Assembly: GCA_009695095.1 (NCBI GenBank)
Contig: SIBQ01000009.1
Span: 20,592-84,591, forward strand
Length of the DNA stretch: 64,000 bases
Source: Lacunisphaera sp.
GTDB lineage: Bacteria; Verrucomicrobiota; Verrucomicrobiia; Opitutales; Opitutaceae
Direction of reading: 5' to 3'
Positions 28,424 to 37,365 of the stretch are shown in pieces. Below the pieces are notes generated by a model that saw only the letters and a list, made by a program, of their open reading frames with translations, was not told where the DNA came from and ran no database searches. Within the stretch, counting starts at the first letter, position 1. Each line of letters opens with the position of its first letter. The position numbers were made by a program, and so were the translations under genes.

Positions 28424-28894
28424 TCACTGGTCGCCCTCGTCCTTGGGCTCTTCCTTCTGCTGCTTGAGTACGCGCTCGAGAATCTCGGTCATGTCCTCGA
28501 CCAGGTCAAACACCTTGCGGGCGACGAAAACCGGACGCTTCTGTTGGAGCGCCATGACGATGGAATCGCTGGGCCGTGCGTCGAGTTCGAGGAATTTGCG
28601 GCCCAGCTCGTTCTGCATGTGGAGGATGATGCGGGCGAAGTAGGTGCCGTCTTTGACATCGTTGATGATAATGCGCTCGAGGCTGATCTCGAAGCCCAGG
28701 AGCAGGTGGCCGATGAGGTCGTGAGTGAGCGGGCGCTCCTTTTTCACCCCGTTGATGGTCATCGAAATGGCGCTGCCGACGCTGGGATCGACGTAAATCA
28801 CGAAGGTTTTCTCTGTGTTGCCGAGAAACACAGCGCAGCCATTGGCCGTGGGCATCAGGCCTTTGATGGAGACTTCAACGATGTCGGCGGGCAT
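28424..28894 (-). CDS. Bifunctional nuclease (BFN/DUF151) domain protein
   Basis: This 156-residue protein is a single BFN (DUF151) domain: CAVFLGNTEKTFVIYVD at the start, PLTHDLIGHLL, YFARI and the conserved LDARPSDSIVMALQQ, followed by an acidic Lys/Glu-rich tail. The domain has been given both RNase and DNase activity in a plant homologue; the bacterial role is unclear. It lies between dus and lpxI on the same strand. Confidence 0.85.
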   Translation of the reverse strand: MPADIVEVSIKGLMPTANGCAVFLGNTEKTFVIYVDPSVGSAISMTINGVKKERPLTHDLIGHLLLGFEISLERIIINDVKDGTYFARIILHMQNELGRKFLELDARPSDSIVMALQQKRPVFVARKVFDLVEDMTEILERVLKQQKEEPKDEGDQ

Positions 28895-28944
28895 GGCGGG
28901 AAGGTGCGCGCTATGCGGGCAAAGTGCAAGCCGGGTGGCCGGAC

Positions 28945-29781
28945 TCAGAAACCGTGGAGGGAGATGCCCCAGGCTTTGGCCTGCTGGAGCACGGCGAGTT
29001 TTTCGAGCACGATCGTCTTGCCGGCTTCGAGCGCGGCTGCACCGAGGCCGGCCTCGTGCATGACCTCCAGCGTGCGCAAGCCGAAGACGGGCACATCGAA
29101 GCGAAAGTCCTGGTTGGCCTTTACCGTTTTGACGAAAAGGGCCTCGTCGGTCTTGAATTTTCCGGCGCGGCGGAGCATGTCGTCGGTGCCCTCGAAGGCC
29201 TCGACGGCGAGCACCGTGCCCTTGCGGACGACGCACCCCTGGCCGATGTCAAGCCTGGCGATTTCGCGGGCGATATGGATGCCGTGCGACAGGTATTCCT
29301 CGTCGATGGTAAACTTGCCGCACATTGTGCCGGGTGTGGCGAGGTGGTCGTCGATGAAGGCGCGGGCGTCGAGCAGGGAGACGCCGAGCTGCTCGATCTC
29401 GACGGCGATGGCGCCGAAGATGGTCTCGGCATTGCGTCGTTTGAGGGCGAACAGGATCGAGGCCGCCTTGAGGTCGGGCACCAGACCGTGGAAGAGTTTC
29501 TTAGGTTTCACCTGCCCGGCCATGAGTGCATAGCCAGCGCCGAAGTCCTTGAGGGTGTCTAGCATTTTGCCGACCTGCCCAACATTGAGCGTGACGCGCT
29601 CCTTCACCGGGAAACTGCTGATCAGCCCGGGCGAGGTCTCGTCGTCCATCGCGATCAGGCGCAGCGGCACACCGGCGGCGCGAATGGCCTCGGCGGTGAT
29701 GACCGGATAGCGGCCGCGGCCAGCGATCAGGGCGACAGGACGCTTCGGGTGAAAATCCTTGGGCAGAAAGGCGGAGGACAT
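28945..29781 (-). CDS. lpxI: UDP-2,3-diacylglucosamine pyrophosphatase LpxI
   Basis: LpxI hydrolyses UDP-2,3-diacylglucosamine to lipid X in lipid A synthesis and replaces LpxH in many bacteria. The 278-residue protein has the family start (VALIAGRGRYPVITAEA), the GQVGKMLDTLK segment, and the conserved C-terminal catalytic region with GKFKTDEALFVKTVKANQD and RFDVPVFGLRTLE. The ATG at 29781 is preferred to an upstream one at 29817. With lptD, lptE and bamD in the window it points to an LPS-bearing outer membrane. Confidence 0.92.
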   Translation of the reverse strand: MSSAFLPKDFHPKRPVALIAGRGRYPVITAEAIRAAGVPLRLIAMDDETSPGLISSFPVKERVTLNVGQVGKMLDTLKDFGAGYALMAGQVKPKKLFHGLVPDLKAASILFALKRRNAETIFGAIAVEIEQLGVSLLDARAFIDDHLATPGTMCGKFTIDEEYLSHGIHIAREIARLDIGQGCVVRKGTVLAVEAFEGTDDMLRRAGKFKTDEALFVKTVKANQDFRFDVPVFGLRTLEVMHEAGLGAAALEAGKTIVLEKLAVLQQAKAWGISLHGF

Positions 29782-29809
29782 TGGAAAAAGGATGCCGGGC
29801 CAGCTCATC

Positions 29810-29823
29810 GCCTGCAAGCAGGC
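29810..29823. repeat. Short perfect hairpin GCCTGC/GCAGGC
   Basis: Six-bp perfect arms with an AA loop lie just upstream of lpxI, followed by TCCTGCAAACT. It resembles a CGCCTGCAAGCAGGCTCC-type word and may be another small intergenic repeat. Confidence 0.4.
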
Positions 29824-29872
29824 TCCTGCAAACTAAAAGCCATGCCCGAGGGTGCGACTTGCGAAAGAGGGC

Positions 29873-30410
29873 CTACGACTGCGAGCCGTAGTATTTCTTG
29901 TAGCTGCGGTAGTAGCAGTAATTGCTGTAATATTCGATGCGGCGCGCGGAGAGGCCGTTGAGCACGATGCCAAGCAGCTCGTTTTTGCTTTCGCGAATCT
30001 GGCGGATGTAGAGCCGGATGTGCTTGCGATAGGCGCGATTGAAGCGGCAGACGTAGATGACCTCGTCGGTGCGTTCGGCAATAAGGAGCGAGTCGGTGAC
30101 CGCGACCCGGGTGTTCTGATCGATGAACATGCCGATGCCATTGGAATAGACAAAGGCGTTATGGGAATCATCTTTGGTCTCGATCACGGTGCCAGGGGCG
30201 TCAAAGGCTGTGGCTTGGCGGGCCGCATAGATTTTACCGCCGGTTTGGATCTGCGTCTCACCTCTGGTCTCGGCGACGTAAAGCTTGCTGGTGGGGCCCT
30301 TTTTCTTGCCGAGCTGGCGCTGGGCAAATGCATTCGGAAACACGTGCACGAGCGCTACGGCACTGAGAAGGAGAATGCAAATGAGGTTGGTTTTTATGGC
30401 TCGATGGCAT
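29873..30410 (-). pseudogene. Chimera of FecR-domain protein N-terminus and BY-kinase C-terminus
   Basis: The first part encodes a signal peptide (TNLICILLLSAVALV, cleavage after NAFA) and a FecR-like stretch (KLYVAETRGETQIQT, FIDQNTRVAV). Directly in frame, the last 70 or so residues match the end of Wzc/ExoP-type tyrosine kinases: LNGLSARRIEYY and the Tyr-rich tail YYRSYKKYYG. A secreted FecR head and a cytoplasmic kinase tail make no functional sense together, so a deletion fused two genes. The start is also damaged. An ATG at 30410 is out of frame unless one A is removed from a run of five, and in frame only an ATA (30397) stands where the signal peptide should begin. Confidence 0.75.
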
Positions 30411-30531
30411 ATTAATTAACACAGTTACATGTTAAGGTGAAACTGCTTCGGTATGTTTCCCGAATTTAACTAGGTAGTAAACACCTATTCCAAGCGTAAA
30501 ATCCAAGAATTAATTAAATCTACATGACATT
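30411..30531 (-). promoter_or_regulatory. AT-rich upstream region of the FecR-type gene
   Basis: This 120-nt gap is far AT-richer than its surroundings (TTAATTAA, GTAGTAAACACC, GAATTAATTAAATC) and probably held the promoter of the FecR-type gene on the minus strand. No exact boxes can be assigned. Confidence 0.3.
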
Positions 30532-33108
30532 CTAGACCAGAAGATTAATCAGTCGGTTTTTTACATAGATCGTCCGTTTGATCGGCGTGCCGGCAATAAA
30601 GCGTGCAACCTTCGGGTGGGCCAAGGCCAATTGGACCAATTCGGCTGCGGTAACATCAGCACCAACAGTAACATCGCCCCGATACTTTCCATTCACTTGA
30701 ATCACGATCGTGATGGTGCTCGTGACGAGTTTGGCTGGATCGAACTCCGGCCAGCCGGCCGTCATGATTGATTCGGCCCCGTCCAGACGGGTCCATAATT
30801 CCTCCGCCAGGTGGGGCGCGAATGGCGCGAGCAGACGCAGCACGTCCCGCATCGCGGCGCGGGGCAGGGTAGGCTCCTTTTGCAACGCATTCAGCAGGAT
30901 CATCATTTGCGAAATGGCGGTGTTGAAGTGGAGTCCCTCGATATCGTCACCGACTTTCTTGATGGTCTCATGGAGGAGCTTATCGGTCGCGGCCGAAAGC
31001 CGGGCATCGGACAAAATGCGGGAATTGACCGCACCCTCCTCGTTGAGGCACTCGCGCCAGACTTTGCGGAGGAAACGATGGACACCCTCGATGCCCTTCG
31101 GATTCCAGGGTTTCATCGCCTCGAGCGGTCCGAGAAACATCAGATAGAGACGCAGCGAGTCCGCCCCGTAAGCCCGTATGATGTCATCGGGATTCACCAC
31201 GTTGCCGCGGCTCTTGGACATCTTGGTTCCGTCCTCGCCGAGGATGATGCCCTGATGGAAAAGTTTTTTGAACGGCTCGGCCTGCGGCACGACGCCGAGG
31301 TCGAACAACACCTTGTGCCAGAAACGCGCGTAGAGCAGGTGCAATACCGCGTGCTCGGCGCCGCCCACGTAGAGATCGGGCACGTCCCAGTATTTCAACG
31401 CCTCAGGGCTTGCGATGGCCCCGGCGTTCCGTGGGTCGAGGTAGCGCAGGTAATACCAGCAGGAACCGGCCCACTGCGGCATAGTGTTCGTTTCCCTCCG
31501 GGCGCGCACCCAGCTGTCGCCGGCCGGCCTGTAATTCGTCGCGGGTACGGCATCGCCGGTTTCCATATTGAACCAGATTTCGAGCCACGCGGTTTCGTTG
31601 GCCAGCGGGCTTTCGCCGGTGCCGCTTGGCAGATAGGAATTCACCTCGGGCAAAACGAGCGGCAGGGCCGCGTCGGGCAGTGGCAGGGCAAAGTGCGTGA
31701 GGCCGTTCTCGGTGAACTTCACAGGTTGCGCGGGCAAATCCTTCCGCATCGCGGCCGCGCGGCGGTAGTCGGACTCGCTGACCCACACGATGGGAAATGG
31801 CTCGCCCCAGTAGCGCTGGCGCGAGAAAAGCCAGTCGCGGAGCTTGTAATTGATGCGCCGCGTGCCAGATTTTTTTGCTTCCAGCCACGAAATGATTTTC
31901 GTCTTGGCCTCGGCGATCCGCAGGCCATTGAGCGAGATTTCCGCGTTGCGGCTGTTGATGGCCGGGCCATCCTCGACAAAAGCGCCGCCCGGAAAATCCG
32001 GCGGCGGCTGTACTGTGCGGATGATCGGCAACTGGTAGAGTTTGGCAAACTCCCAATCACGTTCGTCCTGCCCGGGCACAGCCATGATGGCGCCGGTGCC
32101 GTAGCCCATGAGCACGTAGTCGGCGACCCAAACGGGCACGCGCTTATCGTTGACCGGGTTGAGGGCGTAGCTGCCGGTGAAGACGCCGCTCTTGTCCTTG
32201 GCGAGGTCGGTGCGCTCGAGATCGCTCTTGCCGGCGGCCTTCCGGCGGTAGGCATCCACCTCGCCGCGGTGGGCGGGAAGGGTGAGCGCGTCCACGAGCG
32301 GGTGCTCCGGTGCCATGACCATGTAGGTGCAGCCGAAAAGCGTGTCGGGCCGCGTGGTGAAGACCTTCAGGTCACCCAACTCGGGCTTCTTCAGCTTGAA
32401 CAACACCTCGGCGCCTTCGCTGCGGCCGATCCAGGCTTCCTGCATGCGTTTGGTCGAGTCGGGCCAGTCCACGTCCTTGAGCCCGTCGAGCAACCGCTCG
32501 GCATAGGCGGTGATGCGCAGCACCCACTGGCGAAGGTTGCGGCGCTCGACGGGATAGTCGCCGACCTCGGACTTGCCATCCACGATCTCCTCGTTGGACA
32601 GCACGGTTCGGAGTTCCGGGCACCACCACACGGGGCGCTCATCGACATAAGCCAGGCCGTTTTGGAAGAGCTGGAGGAAAATCCACTGCGTCCATCGGAA
32701 ATATTTCAGGTCGGTCGTGTCTACCTCGCGGTCCCAGTCATAGGAAAAGCCGAGCGCCTTGATCTGCCGGCGGAAGGTGACGATGTTGTTCTGCGTGTTG
32801 GCGGCCGGGTGCGTGCCGGTCTTCACGGCATGCTGCTCGGCGGGCAGGCCGAAGGCGTCCCAGCCGATCGGGTGGAGCACATTGAAGCCGCGGGCGCGCT
32901 TGCAGCGGGCTAGGATATCGGTGGCTGTGTAACCTTCCGGGTGCCCAATATGGAGTCCCGAACCCGAAGGATAGGGAAACATGTCGAGCACGTAGTATTT
33001 CGGCTTAGCGGAGCCATCTACGGCGCGAAAAGCCTTGGTTTTTTCCCAGAAAGATTGCCAATACGGCTCAATCTTTAGAAAGTCGTAGTCTTTGCAATTG
33101 GTAGCCAT
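30532..33108 (-). CDS. leuS: Leucyl-tRNA synthetase
   Basis: LeuRS attaches leucine to tRNA-Leu. The 858-residue protein has the class I HIGH motif in SGSGLHIGHPEGYTATDI (near residue 48), the CP1 editing domain with the threonine-rich TTRPDTLFG (near residue 245), tryptophan-rich WAGSCWYYLRYLDP, and the KMSKS motif in KMSKSRGNVVNPDD near residue 640. The ATG at 33108 gives the usual MATNCKDYDF start; upstream extension is unlikely. It is divergent from htrA, with only 18 nt between the two starts. Confidence 0.97.
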   Translation of the reverse strand: MATNCKDYDFLKIEPYWQSFWEKTKAFRAVDGSAKPKYYVLDMFPYPSGSGLHIGHPEGYTATDILARCKRARGFNVLHPIGWDAFGLPAEQHAVKTGTHPAANTQNNIVTFRRQIKALGFSYDWDREVDTTDLKYFRWTQWIFLQLFQNGLAYVDERPVWWCPELRTVLSNEEIVDGKSEVGDYPVERRNLRQWVLRITAYAERLLDGLKDVDWPDSTKRMQEAWIGRSEGAEVLFKLKKPELGDLKVFTTRPDTLFGCTYMVMAPEHPLVDALTLPAHRGEVDAYRRKAAGKSDLERTDLAKDKSGVFTGSYALNPVNDKRVPVWVADYVLMGYGTGAIMAVPGQDERDWEFAKLYQLPIIRTVQPPPDFPGGAFVEDGPAINSRNAEISLNGLRIAEAKTKIISWLEAKKSGTRRINYKLRDWLFSRQRYWGEPFPIVWVSESDYRRAAAMRKDLPAQPVKFTENGLTHFALPLPDAALPLVLPEVNSYLPSGTGESPLANETAWLEIWFNMETGDAVPATNYRPAGDSWVRARRETNTMPQWAGSCWYYLRYLDPRNAGAIASPEALKYWDVPDLYVGGAEHAVLHLLYARFWHKVLFDLGVVPQAEPFKKLFHQGIILGEDGTKMSKSRGNVVNPDDIIRAYGADSLRLYLMFLGPLEAMKPWNPKGIEGVHRFLRKVWRECLNEEGAVNSRILSDARLSAATDKLLHETIKKVGDDIEGLHFNTAISQMMILLNALQKEPTLPRAAMRDVLRLLAPFAPHLAEELWTRLDGAESIMTAGWPEFDPAKLVTSTITIVIQVNGKYRGDVTVGADVTAAELVQLALAHPKVARFIAGTPIKRTIYVKNRLINLLV

Positions 33109-33126
33109 CGAGTAAAACCCGCCACA

Positions 33127-34482
33127 TTGAGACAATACCCCCCACCGTCAATCATCGGCCGACTGGCCGCGGTCGCCCTGCTTGGGCTGGGCCTGGCACT
33201 TTCCTCCGCAGCGGCTATGAGCCGCGGCTTCAACCGGCTGCTCGAGGCCGTCGTCCGAATCGATGTGCGGGAAATCGAATTCGCCGAGGGGACCAAGCGC
33301 ATCACCGGCGGGGTCGGCTCGGGGGTGATCATATCCGGCGATGGTCTGGTGCTGACCAATGCGCACGTGGTCAGTCCGCAGGCCGTGGAGATTTCCATCA
33401 CCCTGGCGAGCCTCGAGCGCGTCGGGGCCAAACTGGTCGGCTGGGATCATTGGACCGACCTGGCGTTGCTGCGCATCGACCTGGACGCGGTTAAACAACG
33501 CGGACTCAGCTTCGCCTCGGCCGATTTTGGCAACTCGGACGAGCTCTTCGCCGGCCAGACGGTTTATGCGGTGGGCACTCCGCACGGCTTGACGCGCACC
33601 GTCACGCGCGGCATCATTTCCAATCCGAACCGCTACTTTGAGGACAGCCGCGGTGTGAACGGCTACGAGACCGGCTCTTTCAACACTTGGCTCCAGACCG
33701 ACGCCGCCATCAATCCCGGCAACAGCGGTGGTCCACTCGTTACCGAAGACGGCAAGGTCGTCGGCATCAATTCCCGCGCCTACATCGGCGCGGATAATCT
33801 GGGCTTCGCCATCCCGGCGACCGTGGCCCGCAAGGTGGCTGCCGCACTGGCGAGCAACGGCGCCATTTCCCGCAGCTATATCGGCGTGAGGCCCGGCGTG
33901 CTGCAGGATTTGGAGCGATTCTATGCGCTGGCCAGCAACACCGGCATGCTCATCAACAGTGTCGACCCCGGCTCGCCTGCCGCCAAGGCCGGACTTCGCG
34001 CCGGCGATGTGCTGCTGAACCTGAACGGGCGCAATGTGGACGGGCGTTTTCCCGAGCAGCTGCCGCCTATTCAACAGTCTATTGCGAGCCTGCCAATCGG
34101 GGCCAAGGTGATCCTCGGGGTGAAACGCAGCACTTCTACGGTTGAGCTTACGGTGCAAACCGAGAAACTGGAGAGCCAGGTGGGTGAGGAATGGGCCTTT
34201 CAGAAATGGGGACTTAGCGTGCGCAAGGTTTCGCGCGCTTATGCCCGGGAAAACCAACTGACCGACCAGAACGGCGTGATCGTGCTCGGCGTGCAGCCGG
34301 GGTACCCGGCGGGGGAGGCCGGGCTCGCTCGCGGCGACATCATCACGAAGATCGGCAGCGAGCCCATCGGGGCGCTCGCCCAGCTGAAGTCCATCTATGC
34401 AGCTTACGAGGCCAGGCCCGAGCCGCAACTGGTCGAAGCCCGGCGCAACCGCCGCATTTCCCTTTACGTCATCAAGCCATGA
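33127..34482 (+). CDS. htrA: HtrA/DegP-type periplasmic serine protease
   Basis: The 451-residue protein starts at a TTG and has a signal peptide (LAAVALLGLGLALSSAAA). Its trypsin-like domain has an intact triad: His80 in LTNAHVV, Asp111 in TDLALL and Ser200 in NPGNSGGPL. Two PDZ domains follow (residues about 245-335 and 350-450, with GSPAAKAGLRAGDVL and GYPAGEAGLARGDII). It should degrade or refold misfolded envelope proteins. Its stop overlaps the next gene (ATGA), a protease-dead paralogue, so the pair is translationally coupled. Confidence 0.93.
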   Translation: MRQYPPPSIIGRLAAVALLGLGLALSSAAAMSRGFNRLLEAVVRIDVREIEFAEGTKRITGGVGSGVIISGDGLVLTNAHVVSPQAVEISITLASLERVGAKLVGWDHWTDLALLRIDLDAVKQRGLSFASADFGNSDELFAGQTVYAVGTPHGLTRTVTRGIISNPNRYFEDSRGVNGYETGSFNTWLQTDAAINPGNSGGPLVTEDGKVVGINSRAYIGADNLGFAIPATVARKVAAALASNGAISRSYIGVRPGVLQDLERFYALASNTGMLINSVDPGSPAAKAGLRAGDVLLNLNGRNVDGRFPEQLPPIQQSIASLPIGAKVILGVKRSTSTVELTVQTEKLESQVGEEWAFQKWGLSVRKVSRAYARENQLTDQNGVIVLGVQPGYPAGEAGLARGDIITKIGSEPIGALAQLKSIYAAYEARPEPQLVEARRNRRISLYVIKP

Positions 34483-35861
34483 GAAATTTCCTCCCCCGGG
34501 CTCTTTTAGCCACGCTTGCCGCCCTCATTGCGTCCGCCACGCCGCTGCCTGAACTGTTTAACGAACGGCTGAAATCGGTCGTGGCGGTGGAATTCTTCAT
34601 CCAAGCCGAGACCGAGCGCCAGCCCGTCGCGGTGCTGGGCACGGTGATCGACGAGGCCGGCACCATCATCCTGCCCGGTGAGGCCATCCCTCCGAATGTC
34701 GCGCCGGAGCAGCTTAAGGATTTCAAGGTTTACCGGCCGGGCAGTACCGAGCCATCACTGGCCGCCTATCTCGGACAGGACGCGCTCACCGGCTGGCATT
34801 TTGTGCAGGTCGAGGCAAAACTCCGGCCCATGCTGGTGCCGATCACCAATTATGCCGCGGTTAAGACGGATCCGGTACTCAGCGAAGAGCTGTGGGGCAT
34901 CGGCCTGCGCAACAAGGACGAGGATTTCCTGCCTTATTTTCTCAGCGCGCGCGTGGCTGCCACCATGAAGCTGCCGCAAAAGACCGCCATCCTCGGCAGC
35001 GACGTGGCCGGACCGGGCCTGCCCGTCTTCAACTCGGCCGGCCAGCTGGCTGGCTTGGCCCAAACCTCGTTCGGGCAGAATTACTTGATCTTCTCGCGCA
35101 ACCAGCGCGGCAACCCGATCCTGCTGGTCAATGTGGAGGAAAGCAGCGTGGTCCTGCTGGCTGATGAAGTACTGCCCAATCTCGGACGCATTCCCCAATC
35201 TGTGAGCGGCCGTCCGATCCCCTGGTTCGGCGCCTATGGCCTGCAGCCGATGGATCCTGAGGTCGCCAAGCTGCTCAAGCTGGAAAACCAGTCCGGTGTC
35301 GTGCTGAGCGACATCATCAAGGACAGCCCGGCCGACCAGGCCGGACTGAAGGAGCGTGACATCGTGCTCGCCATCGACGGCCAGCACCTGCCACGGCTCA
35401 AGCCCGATCGCGTCGTCGTCGGCTACTTCGGCCAGGAAGTACTGCGCCACCGGCCAGGCGAAACCATCACGCTCTCCGTCCTGCGCGGCGGCGCACGGGA
35501 GGAGATCAAAGTCAGGCTGGGTGACGAGCCCAAGCTCGCGCGCGAGGCCGACCGGCATTATTCCGACCGGCTGGGGTTCACCATTCGCGAATTTCTATAC
35601 GCCGACGGGATCATGCATCGCGCCGAGCCGTCCAGGCAACAGGGCGTAATGGTGCATTTTGTGAAGCCAGGCGGGCCTGTCGCCACCGCCGGGTTGCGGC
35701 CCGACGACTGGGTGCGGGAGATCGACGGGGTTGAAATCAAATCCTACGCGCAGGCTCTGGAAAAACTGCACGCAATCGAAGCCGATAGCATCCGGCAGGA
35801 ATTCGTGCTGCTTGTCAGCCGCGGGGGAGAAACTTCTGTACTGCGCGTGAAGCTCAATTGA
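34479..35861 (+). CDS. Catalytically dead HtrA-like protein with two PDZ domains
   Basis: The 460-residue protein has a signal peptide (LLATLAALIASATP) and the layout of the upstream HtrA: a protease-like N-terminal half and two PDZ domains (DSPADQAGLKERDIVLAIDG near residue 285, GGPVATAGLRPDDWVREIDG near 400). The catalytic histidine motif is replaced (VIDEAGTIILPGEA where LTNAHVV would be) and GNSGGP is replaced by GPGLPVFNSAG, so it cannot be a serine protease. It overlaps htrA by ATGA and probably acts as a scaffold, substrate receptor or regulator of it. Confidence 0.8.
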   Translation: MRNFLPRALLATLAALIASATPLPELFNERLKSVVAVEFFIQAETERQPVAVLGTVIDEAGTIILPGEAIPPNVAPEQLKDFKVYRPGSTEPSLAAYLGQDALTGWHFVQVEAKLRPMLVPITNYAAVKTDPVLSEELWGIGLRNKDEDFLPYFLSARVAATMKLPQKTAILGSDVAGPGLPVFNSAGQLAGLAQTSFGQNYLIFSRNQRGNPILLVNVEESSVVLLADEVLPNLGRIPQSVSGRPIPWFGAYGLQPMDPEVAKLLKLENQSGVVLSDIIKDSPADQAGLKERDIVLAIDGQHLPRLKPDRVVVGYFGQEVLRHRPGETITLSVLRGGAREEIKVRLGDEPKLAREADRHYSDRLGFTIREFLYADGIMHRAEPSRQQGVMVHFVKPGGPVATAGLRPDDWVREIDGVEIKSYAQALEKLHAIEADSIRQEFVLLVSRGGETSVLRVKLN

Positions 35862-35863
35862 TT

Positions 35864-36460
35864 ATGTTCTCCGGCATCATCGAGGAAGTTGGCCGGGTGG
35901 CCTCCTTTGCCCAGGCCGCCGAGGCCTGGAAATTGCAGATTGCCGCACAACTGGTGCCGGCCGGCGTGGTTTTAGGCGACAGTATTGCGGTGAATGGCTG
36001 CTGCTTGACCGTGATTAAATCAGACCCGGGCCATGTCTGGTTCGACGTGCTCGAGGAAACGCGCCGTCTGACCAACTTCAACCAGCTGGCAATCGGATCC
36101 GCCGTGAATCTGGAACGCAGTCTGCGGGCAGACAGCCGGATGGGCGGACATTTTGTGACGGGACACATCGATTTGCCGGGCCGGGTGGAAGTGATGGAGC
36201 AACGGGGCAAGGATTACTACCTGCGTGTACTGGCCCCCGGTGGATCAGCCCGTTATCTTGTCTTCAAGGGCTGCGTGGCGGTTGATGGCATTTCACTGAC
36301 GGTGGCCGAGGTGTCGGGGGATTATTTTGCGGTCTGGATTATTCCCCACACCATGGCGGCGACCAATCTGTGGGAAAAAAAGCCGGGGGATGCGGTCAAC
36401 TTGGAATTTGATCTGCTCGCCAAATATGTGGAAAAACTTGTTCCGCCCTGTCCGGCCTGA
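35864..36460 (+). CDS. ribE: Riboflavin synthase, alpha subunit
   Basis: This enzyme dismutates two 6,7-dimethyl-8-ribityllumazines to riboflavin. The 198-residue protein has the two tandem barrel repeats, each with the family start: MFSGIIEEVG at residue 1 and MGGHFVTGHID near residue 96. VNGCCLTV and VDGISLTV are the matching repeat strands. The ATG at 35864 starts 2 nt after the previous stop; a TTG at 35858 overlapping that stop is possible. No other rib genes are adjacent. Confidence 0.94.
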   Translation: MFSGIIEEVGRVASFAQAAEAWKLQIAAQLVPAGVVLGDSIAVNGCCLTVIKSDPGHVWFDVLEETRRLTNFNQLAIGSAVNLERSLRADSRMGGHFVTGHIDLPGRVEVMEQRGKDYYLRVLAPGGSARYLVFKGCVAVDGISLTVAEVSGDYFAVWIIPHTMAATNLWEKKPGDAVNLEFDLLAKYVEKLVPPCPA

Positions 36461-36466
36461 ACCAAC

Positions 36467-37363
36467 TTGTCCACCCGTTCCCAATTACTCGCGCTTACTG
36501 ACGAGCTCCGGCGCCTTAAGGCCGGGGGACATAGAGTCGTGACGGTCACGGACGAGGGCCTGGGACAGCTGCGCGCGGCCGTGAACGCCAGCCTAGCTGA
36601 ATCGACCGAACCTCCCACCGCCGAACCAGCCGCCCTGACAGTTTCACCGGTGGCACGGCGGGCCGCGGTGCCGGGCATGGCAATCGCCCCGATTCCGGGG
36701 GAGCCACCGGAGGTCATATTGCCGGAGGGTGACAGAGCCACGCGCTGGGCCGCGTTGCGCGATCTTGTCTTAAATCATCCGGTTTGCCAGGCCCATGTTC
36801 GTCCGGGCAAAAAGATAGTGCTGGGGGTCGGCAGCTTGCACGCGCAGATTTTCTTTTGCGGCGAAGCGCCCGGGGCGGACGAGGAGGTGCAGGGCGAACC
36901 TTTCGTCGGCGCGGCTGGCCAGTTGCTTACGCGGATGATCCAGGGGATGGGGCTGAAACGGGAGCAAGTCTACATCGGCAACATCATGAACTGGCGCCCG
37001 GAGATGGTGGCCGGTGCCGGCGGTGTGCAGGTGGACAACCGCCCGCCCACGCCGGAGGAAATGAATTTCTGCCTGCCGTTCCTGCGCGCACAATTGCAGA
37101 TTGTGCAGCCTCAGGTCATCGTTGCGCTCGGCAAGACGGCGGCGGAGGGCCTGCTCGGGCCGGGCACTTTCAAGGCCGTGGGGGATGTCCGGGGCCGCTG
37201 GCACACGTTTGCCGGTGTGCCCCTGATGGTGTCCTACCACCCGTCCTACATTCTCCGGAGCCAGAGCAACAGTTCCAAGCGCGCCATCTGGGAAGACCTG
37301 CTGAAGGTGATGGAACGGGTCACATTGCCGATCTCGGAAAAGCAGCGCAATTATTTCCACTGA
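36467..37363 (+). CDS. Uracil-DNA glycosylase, family 4-like, with incomplete Fe-S ligands
   Basis: The 298-residue protein (TTG start) has a variable 85-residue N-terminal extension and a UDG-superfamily domain with motif 1 GEAPGADEEVQGEPFVG and motif 2 near YHPSYIL. It should excise uracil from DNA. Family 4 enzymes hold a [4Fe-4S] cluster on four cysteines. Here the first is His (in HPVC), the second is kept, the third is Trp (NWRP where KCRPP is usual) and the fourth is kept (NFCLPFL). Either the cluster is absent or it is coordinated differently. Confidence 0.85.
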   Translation: MSTRSQLLALTDELRRLKAGGHRVVTVTDEGLGQLRAAVNASLAESTEPPTAEPAALTVSPVARRAAVPGMAIAPIPGEPPEVILPEGDRATRWAALRDLVLNHPVCQAHVRPGKKIVLGVGSLHAQIFFCGEAPGADEEVQGEPFVGAAGQLLTRMIQGMGLKREQVYIGNIMNWRPEMVAGAGGVQVDNRPPTPEEMNFCLPFLRAQLQIVQPQVIVALGKTAAEGLLGPGTFKAVGDVRGRWHTFAGVPLMVSYHPSYILRSQSNSSKRAIWEDLLKVMERVTLPISEKQRNYFH

Positions 37364-37365
37364 GC

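Noticed and set aside
30811..32913. A 700-codon open frame on the plus strand opposite leuS
   Set aside because: It is the mirror of leuS codon usage; the His/Gly/Val-rich translation has no domain, and leuS on the other strand is certain.
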